Part shown: piece after piece, positions 57,273 through 64,000 of the stretch
How the letters are laid out: the number at the start of each line of letters is the position of its first letter
How positions within the stretch are numbered: the first letter of the stretch is position 1
Source of the DNA: Sclerotiophoma versabilis
Taxonomy: Eukaryota > Ascomycota > Dothideomycetes > Pleosporales > Didymellaceae
Length of the DNA: 64,000 nt
NCBI GenBank assembly: GCA_012274445.1
Contig: JAAROD010000080.1
Coordinates: 1,860,001-1,924,000 of the forward strand
Direction of reading: 5' to 3'
Translations under genes and position numbers: made by a program
Notes under the pieces: model-generated
Told to the model about the DNA's origin: nothing
Database searches by the model: none
The model's input: the letters and a program-made list of their open reading frames with translations, nothing else

Positions 57273-57643
57273 GTTGTAGGATTTGGTACAGATTTTGTGA
57301 AGAGACAAAGTTGTCAACAACCAAACATGGATTAGAGTTTTATTTGAATTTTATTTGAATCGATACAATCAACCAAACAAAACGCATCCCATAAGAGAGG
57401 GGGCCCTAAGCGAGGGTGGTACAAGAAGCCTCTCTGCCGCCCATAACCGCCCCACAGTCACGTGACGTAACATCTGCCAAGGCGTTTTGCCTCTAATCGC
57501 TCCTTCACAGGTCACCAGCCATTATACCCCATGTTATCAAAAATAAACCAATTAACCAAGCAAAGCAAGGCTTCACAGACGTATCAAATCAACCAAACAA
57601 AAGGGACAGGCTGCTGACCCCCCAGACAATCAAAATCTGTGGC
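57273..57643. other. AT-rich stretch with short repeats
   Basis: Contains a duplicated TTTTATTTGAAT at about 57338-57360 and two copies of AATCAACCAAACAAAA about 220 bp apart (near 57367 and 57586). No gene. Confidence 0.5.
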
Positions 57644-58270
57644 TCAAATTCTGTTTGTTCTATTTGTTGACATTCCTGGGTGAATGACTGGGTGAATGAG
57701 CAGAGAGAATGTATGCGATTTGCTTGTGACGCACCCGGAATACGAAGATTGGCGAAGAGTCGGGTGGACCTCGTCGAACAAGAAGCGACGGACAGCCTTG
57801 GGATCGATCTTCCGTTGATGAAAGCAAAGAATCGAATCCCATTCTTGTGTGACATTGTCTAGGCAGTACCCTGCGCCAAGGGACTGGTCTAAACGAGAAT
57901 ATTCCGCAGGCTGGAGAGCAGATGATAGTTGCTTGCGAAGCATTGTCAGTAACATATCCTTGGGCTCCGTAGAAAAGTCCGGGTAAAACCACAGTGGCTC
58001 AGATACTCAACCCAGCATGGCGAAGACCTTGACTTTTACATCAGTACAGTCTTTTGGCCACGCTAGACGAATGACATCCTTCTGGAAGTAACTTCCGGGC
58101 AGGACAAACCTCACGTTATCTAAAAGAGCAACGAGTGGATGCCAACCATGCATCAAAGTCGTTTCGGTGTTTCTTACCCTTGTTCGGTTGAAAGCATACT
58201 GGAATGGCCCCGACCAAGTTTCTGTCTTGACACCAAGCTGGATAGTAATATCACGGCCGAGTATGATTTC
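57644..58270 (-). pseudogene. Probable gene remnant or gene with unresolved first exon
   Basis: Two exons fit in phase 0: 58270-58028 and 57958-57644, separated by a 69-nt intron (donor GTCTTC, acceptor CCAAG). They encode 81 + 104 residues without stop, with coding-like text such as WSGPFQYAFNRTRVRNTE, MHGWHPLVALLDNVRFVLPG, SYFQKDVIRLAWPKDC and LDQSLGAGYCLDNVTQEWD. Upstream of the acceptor TTGTACAG the frame is closed and no ATG-containing exon in compatible phase is visible before the COQ5 3' end, so either the start is lost or a first exon escaped me. No family recognised. The first in-frame ATG lies at about 58151. Confidence 0.4.
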
Positions 58271-58447
58271 CTGTACAATTCACAGACGGGACCAACGTGG
58301 CAAACTTCGTTAAAAGGAAAGGATACCTATTCTGCACAAAATTTACATCGATGAGACAATGGCTCGGATGTGCTTGAGATTACTCCTGCAGTCTAATACG
58401 CTTTGTTACTAATACACGCAATAACACACTCACGATAGTTGTACACT

Positions 58448-59458
58448 CTACGCAGGCTTGACGCCCTTGTGAATTGCGGCAATGCCATCTGTCAAGTTCT
58501 CGTATCCCTTCCCTGGAACCAGGAACCCAGCATCCCTAATCATGCCGCTGAATTCTTCCTGGCTGGGGAATCGAGCGATTGACTCCACAAGGTACTGGTA
58601 TGACGCCCTATCGCCAGCGACCAACTGGCCGATGTAAGGAATGGCGTTGAAACTCCACTGCTGGTAAACAGCGTTGAAGAGTGGGTTCTCGACCTTGCTA
58701 AACTCCAGACACGCGAACACACCACCAGGCTTCAGGACCCTGTAGGCCTCCCTCAGCGCAATATCCTTGTGTGTGAAGTTGCGAATGCCAAAAGCGACAG
58801 TGTAGAGGTCGATCGAGTTGTCCGGAATCATGTCCAATTTCTCCGCGTTCGCCTCGACAAACCTCAGCCTCGGACTCCTCGCGTACGGGGTCTGCAGACT
58901 CCGCTTCTTGCCCTCGGCCAGCATATCAGGGTTGATGTCGGCAACAGTGACGTTCGTGTGCGCATCGTTGTTGATGTGGCTGGCGTGGTCGAGCATGCGG
59001 AAGGCAATATCACCGGTGCCGCCAGCGATGTCGAGGATGTTCCAGCCCTTCTGGTCAGAGGACGACGATGTAAGTGGATTGCGGCCGGGATTGAGGTTGC
59101 GCACGAAATGATCTTTCCACAGGCGGTGAATGCCAAGAGACATGAAGTCGTTCATCGAGTCGTAGTTGGAGGCGACCGAGGAGAAGACGCCACGGACTGT
59201 GAAACCACAATCAGCCTTGAATAGAAAAGGAGAGTGAAAGGCTCAATGCTCACCTCGCTGCTCCTTCAGCGCCTCAGCGACCGTCTCGAAGCCGAAGTGC
59301 GTCGTCCCATCCTGGGCATCCTTCGGCGGCGGTGGAGGCGGTTCCCTTACGCCCCTCGGTGCAGATGCAGAAAAACATCTAACCGATTCTCTCCCTATGC
59401 TCGTCCTCGCGCCCAGCAGCTGGCGCCCTATCCGTGCCCGTGATGTTTGCATGGCCAT
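58448..59458 (-). CDS. COQ5: 2-methoxy-6-polyprenyl-1,4-benzoquinol methyltransferase (ubiquinone biosynthesis, COQ5)
   Basis: Exons 59458-59254 and 59196-58448 (57-nt intron) give 317 aa. Residues 1-36 (SRARIGRQLLGARTSIGRES and following) are a mitochondrial presequence. The UbiE/COQ5 signatures are present: YDSMNDFMSLGIHRLWKD, the SAM-binding LDIAGGTGDIAFRML, ADINPDMLAEGKKR, and NSIDLYTVAFGIRNFTHKDI with REAYRVLKPGGVFACLEFSK. The enzyme performs the C-methylation in coenzyme Q synthesis on the matrix face of the inner membrane as part of the CoQ-synthome. The frame stays open upstream of the chosen ATG; I selected it because the presequence begins there. Shares a short divergent promoter with the BCKDH E1-alpha gene. 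Confidence 0.94.
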
Positions 59459-59710
59459 GTCGTGGTGGAGCGATCCAATTCCTTGGCGCGACTTTTCTTC
59501 GATGATGCGCGCGAGTTCCGCCGCGCTCGCACGTGCCCTCGGCGTTCCCATGGCCTGTACCGCCGGCCCAAACCTGGGGTACGGGTGACGATTGCGGTCA
59601 CTCGGCTTAACGACCTTCGGCTTAAGCAATGCACCACAACCGACCACCTTCCCTCCCGGATCACCCAAAACCCCAAGCCGGCCCACGAACATGTAGCACG
59701 CCACGACAAA
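59459..59710. promoter_or_regulatory. Bidirectional promoter of COQ5 and BCKDH E1-alpha
   Basis: Only 252 bp separate the two opposite ATGs, so core promoters and leaders overlap. No TATA box is evident. The COQ5-side frame is open through part of it. Confidence 0.65.
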
Positions 59711-61228
59711 ATGTCCTTCCGCTACTCTGCGCGTAGGCTGCGACCTCAAAGACTACCCATACCGAGCAAGGCCACGAGTGCCGTGAGAGCACCGGCATGG
59801 CAGTGCCGAGGTGTGGCCTCGACTGCCAATGCTGAGAAGTAGGTGTGCATGTGTGCTGCATCGAGGTACACGGCTGACATGTGGCAGAGTACTCTTCCCC
59901 GGAGCCTTGAACAGCGAGTTCACCAACACTCTCGAGTTCCTGCGGCCGTCCAAGTCGAAAGATGCCATAGCAACATACCGCTGTCTCAATCAGTATGGCG
60001 AGGTCATAGACAAGAGCGTGGGAGCAGACACGACAGACGAGGAGGCACTTGAACTGTACAAGAACATGGTCAAGCGTAGGCCACACCAGCCAGTCGAAAG
60101 GAAGCCCGCAGCTAATGCCAAACAGTGAGCGTAATGGACCTCCTCATGTTCGAAGCCCAGCGACAAGGTCGTCTCTCCTTCTATATGGTATCTGCCGGCG
60201 AGGAAGGCATCAGCATTGGCTCAGCTTCTGCTCTCCACCCCTCCGATGTCATCTTCACTCAGTACCGTGAGTCCGGTGTGTACTTGCAACGCGGCTTCAC
60301 CCTCGCGCAGTTCATGAACCAGCTCTTCGCCAATAGCTCCGACAATGGCCTGGGCCGGAACATGCCCGTACACTACGGTTCTAAGGAACTCAATATCCAC
60401 ACCATCTCCTCCACACTGGCCACACAAATCCCGCACGCAGCAGGCGCCGCCTACGCGCTCAAACTGCAGAACCAAGGCACCGTAGGCCGCATCGGTGCGC
60501 CAGCCGCCAACTCAGAAACCAAGGAGGTGGAGAGAGTAGCCGTGTGTTTTTTCGGCGAAGGCGCTGCATCCGAAGGCGACTTCCACAGCGCTCTCAATAT
60601 CGCTGCGACTCGCCAAGTCCCCTGCATTTTCATCTGCCGCAACAACGGCTACGCAATCTCGACACCTACATCCGACCAGTACCGGGGTGACGGCATCGCC
60701 TCGAGAGGAGCCGGGTACGGCATCGACACGCTGCGCGTAGACGGAAACGACATCTTCGCCGTCCGGCGCGCTGTCAAGGAGGCTCGCAGACTCGCGCTCG
60801 AGGATGGCGGACGGCCCGTACTAGTCGAGTGCATGGCATACCGGGTCGGGCACCACAGCACATCCGACGACTCGTTCGCGTACCGCCAGCGCGTGGAAGT
60901 CGAGGACTGGAAGCGCCGGGACAACCCCATCACACGGCTACGGAAGTGGATGGAAGGCCGCCAGCTCTGGGACGAGGAGAAAGAAAAGACCCTGCGAAGT
61001 TCAACACGCAAGGAGGTCCTAAGAGCCTTTGAGGACGCCGAAAAGCAGAAGAAGCCCAACATCAAGAACGCGTTTACCGATGTGTGGGAGGGGCTCACAG
61101 AGGAGCAGAGAGCGCATGTCGCGGAGATGAACGACATCCTGAAGCGGTACCCGAAGGAGTACGATCTTGACGGGTACGAGGGCGGTGCGAGGGGCCTCGA
61201 GGAGCTACTGGCGAAGACGTCAAAATAG
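59711..61228 (+). CDS. Branched-chain 2-oxoacid dehydrogenase E1 component, alpha subunit
   Basis: Exons 59711-59838, 59888-60075 and 60126-61228 (introns 49 and 50 nt) give 472 aa. The N-terminus is an Arg/Ser/Ala mitochondrial presequence (SFRYSARRLRPQRLPIPSK). Conserved E1-alpha blocks follow: MDLLMFEAQRQGRLSFYMVS, GEEGISIGSASAL, the thiamine-diphosphate region GEGAASEGDFHSALN with CRNNGYAISTP, and YRVGHHSTSDDSFAYR, the phosphorylation loop that in other eukaryotes is targeted by BCKDH kinase. It forms an alpha2-beta2 heterotetramer with E1-beta and decarboxylates 2-oxoacids of Leu, Ile and Val in the matrix. HHSTSDDS distinguishes it from pyruvate dehydrogenase E1-alpha. Confidence 0.94.
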
Positions 61229-61859
61229 TATGAGAACCAAACAAACAATATTCACTCGACAAGTCGACTTGTGCAGCAAATATGCTATGCTCCTGTGCGC
61301 TCTAATGTATCTTTTGACACGCACACCGTGTTGTGTCGGTGACGCCGAATTCCGCACAGTGTCCTTGCAGTCGACATCCAAAGGTGCAACTATCATCCTG
61401 AACAACCGTTGATTCCTAGTACGATCTTGTATTATCAAAGCCAAAGGCGGGTTGATGCGGAACATGATTGTATTCAGACTCTACTGTCCATACCTATCCC
61501 AACCCATTGAAGACACTATGCGTAACGCCGAGCAGCGAAGCTCAAAACCACCATGAACGTAAACGTTCCTATGCGAGCCAACCTACATGTGCCAGCCAGT
61601 CCTTGCGCCTATGACGAACCATCTGATAAGTGCTAACGCCGTGCGGGAGTCCGCAGTGTGAGAGTAAACAAACGCTTGCTGAAAGACAAGATGTGAAGAT
61701 ACAAACAATATACGCCTATCTGATCCAAATGCGCCGAGTTGATCAGTCCCAACCAAGGGTTTAGAGGTGAGAGTATGCAATATGCGGTATGTTTTTTTTT
61801 GTCGAATATAATCTGTGGCAGGTGTGTACGCAAAATGTCCGACTCCAGGCTCAACGTGA
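61229..61859. other. Intergenic stretch between convergent genes
   Basis: 631 bp holding the 3' ends of the E1-alpha gene and ATG13. A T8 run at about 61793 and nothing else of note. Confidence 0.5.
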
Positions 61860-64000
61860 TCATCGGCCCCAAGGCGACATTCGCTTCCCAGCAGCCCCCG
61901 AGCCCGAGCTACCTGGTGCTTCTTCGAGACTGCGCCGCGAGCCGCCAGCGCCAATCTCGCTCATTTGGAACAGAAGAGGTTCATCATCTTCTTGGCCAAG
62001 GCCACGGCTCGAGAAGCTGTAGCGGTTTGGTCGTTCTGTAGAACTGGTGGCACCTGACGAGGAACCGTGTGAAAAGAAGCTAGTGCGGCCGCGAGAGCTA
62101 CCCGAGTAAGTGCCACGCTTCGAAGGTATGTTCGAAGAGGCCAAGGGTCGCTGAGCGCCATGGTCGAGAGGATCAATCTCCTCGGAGCCCTGGTCGTCTT
62201 GTGTCGTGCTAGCACCAGTCTCCGTCTGAGCGAATAGGCCGCTTGGAGTCAGGTCCTTGGCCCGTCCCGCGTCTGTGAGTGGTAGGCTAGCGGCGCGTCC
62301 ATAAATGTCCGAGTCGTCTTCGGGTAGGTTACGGTCTTGCTGTGCAACTGAGCTGGATCGGCGAGCATAATTCCGTTCCCAGTGTCGCGGAGAAGTTGGG
62401 ATGTCAATGGCATTCGTACTTGGGTCGGCCCCTTCGTTTGGCTCTTGAGCATCAGATGTTTCCTGTCCATGGTTCGGTCGGGATGATCGACTTCGTCGAG
62501 GCCGTGGCTCATATTCGATGATGCTATTCGCACTGAGGCGGGATGGAATGGCCGGTGTATGGGGGGTGTGAGGCGATATTGGCTTGCCTGGGGAGGAGGC
62601 AGTGGACACTGATGTACCAGCAATCATAGCGGGAACGCTGGAGAGTTGACGACTGGAGGAGGAGGACGATCGGTGTAACATGGTGGAAGAGGATACAGAG
62701 TCGGAGAGCGCCGCATGAGAATCCTTGAGACGCTGATATTTAGACAGCTGGGCCGTGGTCCTACGCATGGCCGATTCTTTCGAAGCATTGTCGTTACGGT
62801 TGAAGCTTTTCAGTTCCTTCTTCGCCTCGAGCAGTTTCAAGAAGTCCGAGATGTTGTCATCGTCCGACTTGACCTCGCCGGAACTACCCCCTTCCCCTTC
62901 GTTCAGTACGTCCGAGCCGCGCTGCAAGGAAGACGCTACGCTACCCTTGCCGCTGCTCAAGTTGTCATCTTCAGTCTTACTGCCACCACTAGTGGAAAAG
63001 CGGTTCCGTCGATGCCCAAAACTACTGCTGTACTTGATCGGAGCAGGTCGTGGTGAGCTCGAAGCAGAAGAGACAATGGCTGTTTCGTTGGGTAGCGATG
63101 GAGCCCTCAGTGCTTGTTGGGGTAGCGCAGTCAATGAAGTGCGGTTGCGAGGCTGGAGAAGTGGATTGGGAGTGGTGGTACGTCCGAATGAACTGCTTGG
63201 TCGGCCCAACGAGCTGCCTGGTGAAGAAAGCACTGCGGGACCGAGGGCAGGTGACGATGACAACGAGCCAGCCTTGAACGGCTGAAACGAAACTGATGTA
63301 CGTCGCTGATATTGCGGAACATCACCAGACCGAAATGATGATTTCGGTCCTTGGGCGGTGCGATGGTTTGGGGGCAATTTCTGTGGTGGTGACTCGGTGG
63401 GTGAAGATGAGGGCATATCTCGCACGGCACGAAGAGCGGAGATGGGGCTCGTTCCTGTTGGAGGACCGACCTGGTGGAATGTAGACAGGCTACCGTATGC
63501 TTGTCCAACGTCAGGTGTCTCTTGCATATTCATCTTGTTGACCGGAAGGGAACCAGGCACCACTCCCCGTTGTGACTGATCAAAATATGTGTTGTCCAGG
63601 CCCATGAACTCGGAACTTAGCAGCGACTCTGAGTCTTCGACGCTGAACTCGCAATTCGTACGGTACTGAACCGATATACTCAAGGGCCCAACTGGCGAAT
63701 GAGAAGGCCCAAAGTCCTGACGATCAGTGATAGGTTCTTCAGACTGGTATAGCGGCAAGCTTAGGGTGTCGACGTGAGGGCTCTTGAAATCACCATTTGT
63801 AATCCGGTAAGCCAGTTTGAGCGCTGGAGAGTTTGCAGGTTGCTTTGCAATACTCTTGTAGTACTTGAAAGCTGGGATGAAGCGGATGTAAGTGTACAGC
63901 GCTCGGAATAAGACGACAGCTTTCTTGTAAACGTTCGGCAGAGGATCGTTGAGCTCCGTGGGATGCACTGAGGACTTGTCGCCCACGTTTATAGTCCAGC
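61860..64000 (-). CDS. ATG13: Autophagy protein 13, 5' partial
   Basis: The frame runs off the right edge (no start in the window; the preceding codons read WTINVGDKSS), leaving about 712 codons. The first visible part is the end of the HORMA domain: DPLPNVYKKAVVLFRALYTY, IRFIPAFKYYKS, and PVGPLSISVQYRTNCEF. The remainder is disordered and Ser/Pro-rich with many TOR/PKA-type phosphorylation possibilities. Two short conserved islands stand out, DDDNISDFLKLLEAKKELK and near the C-terminus DDEPLLFQMSEIGAGG, which resemble the Atg17- and Atg1-binding segments; that assignment is from memory. Atg13 bridges Atg1 kinase and the Atg17 scaffold and starts autophagosome formation when TORC1 is off. Roughly the first half of the HORMA domain is missing. 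Confidence 0.92.
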   Translation of the reverse strand, partial: WTINVGDKSSVHPTELNDPLPNVYKKAVVLFRALYTYIRFIPAFKYYKSIAKQPANSPALKLAYRITNGDFKSPHVDTLSLPLYQSEEPITDRQDFGPSHSPVGPLSISVQYRTNCEFSVEDSESLLSSEFMGLDNTYFDQSQRGVVPGSLPVNKMNMQETPDVGQAYGSLSTFHQVGPPTGTSPISALRAVRDMPSSSPTESPPQKLPPNHRTAQGPKSSFRSGDVPQYQRRTSVSFQPFKAGSLSSSPALGPAVLSSPGSSLGRPSSSFGRTTTPNPLLQPRNRTSLTALPQQALRAPSLPNETAIVSSASSSPRPAPIKYSSSFGHRRNRFSTSGGSKTEDDNLSSGKGSVASSLQRGSDVLNEGEGGSSGEVKSDDDNISDFLKLLEAKKELKSFNRNDNASKESAMRRTTAQLSKYQRLKDSHAALSDSVSSSTMLHRSSSSSSRQLSSVPAMIAGTSVSTASSPGKPISPHTPHTPAIPSRLSANSIIEYEPRPRRSRSSRPNHGQETSDAQEPNEGADPSTNAIDIPTSPRHWERNYARRSSSVAQQDRNLPEDDSDIYGRAASLPLTDAGRAKDLTPSGLFAQTETGASTTQDDQGSEEIDPLDHGAQRPLASSNIPSKRGTYSGSSRGRTSFFSHGSSSGATSSTERPNRYSFSSRGLGQEDDEPLLFQMSEIGAGGSRRSLEEAPGSSGSGAAGKRMSPWGR

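Noticed and set aside
1..64000. CRISPR arrays, insertion sequences, intact transposons or a secondary-metabolite cluster
   Set aside because: No regularly spaced repeats, transposase, reverse transcriptase, PKS, NRPS or terpene cyclase motifs seen; the dioxygenase, SDR and GMC genes are too far apart and unlinked to a core enzyme.

Overview
This window is nuclear DNA of a filamentous ascomycete (Pezizomycotina), probably a Dothideomycete of the Pleosporales type. The evidence is about two dozen protein genes on both strands, most split by short introns of about 45-150 nt with GT...AG ends and CTAAC/CTGAC-like branch sites, and families typical of these fungi (RTA1, 2EXR, Pth11-like rhodopsin-domain proteins, GMC oxidoreductases, DUF1349). 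No bacterial operons, rRNA, CRISPR array or intact transposon is visible. Assignment to an order is inference.

Layout. 1-8.1 kb: 3' part of a secreted rhamnogalacturonan lyase (PL26-like), a degenerate intron-containing tRNA-Val, an RTA1 membrane protein, and an orphan coiled-coil gene whose reading frame continues past a TAG. 8.1-24 kb: metallophosphoesterase, J-domain protein, two poorly understood minus-strand genes, and the TBP-removing ATPase MOT1. 24-34 kb: F-box-like protein, short-chain dehydrogenase, an 85-residue secreted cysteine-rich protein in two exons, GMPPA-type GDP-mannose pyrophosphorylase subunit, 2OG-Fe(II) dioxygenase, DUF1349 protein. 34-49 kb: a housekeeping block with complex I NUO-30.4, NOT4 E3 ligase, a separate frame resembling a NOT4 C-terminal extension, a copper P1B-ATPase and RAD4/XPC. 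49-58.3 kb: more accessory-looking, with a Pth11-like protein, a GMC oxidoreductase, a 2EXR protein, a probable gene remnant and long non-coding stretches. 58.4-64 kb: COQ5 and the E1-alpha subunit of branched-chain 2-oxoacid dehydrogenase, divergent over about 250 bp, then ATG13 running off the right edge.

Functional themes. Three genes serve mitochondrial energy metabolism (NUO-30.4, COQ5, BCKDH E1-alpha), and two mitochondrial ones share an intergenic promoter region. MOT1 and NOT4 both act on global transcription and mRNA control, RAD4 on DNA repair, ATG13 on autophagy initiation. Niche-related genes (PL26 lyase, cysteine-rich secreted protein, GMC oxidoreductase, Pth11-like protein, RTA1 protein) are scattered between them and do not form an obvious cluster. 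Exon borders were read by eye and checked for phase; they need transcript support.
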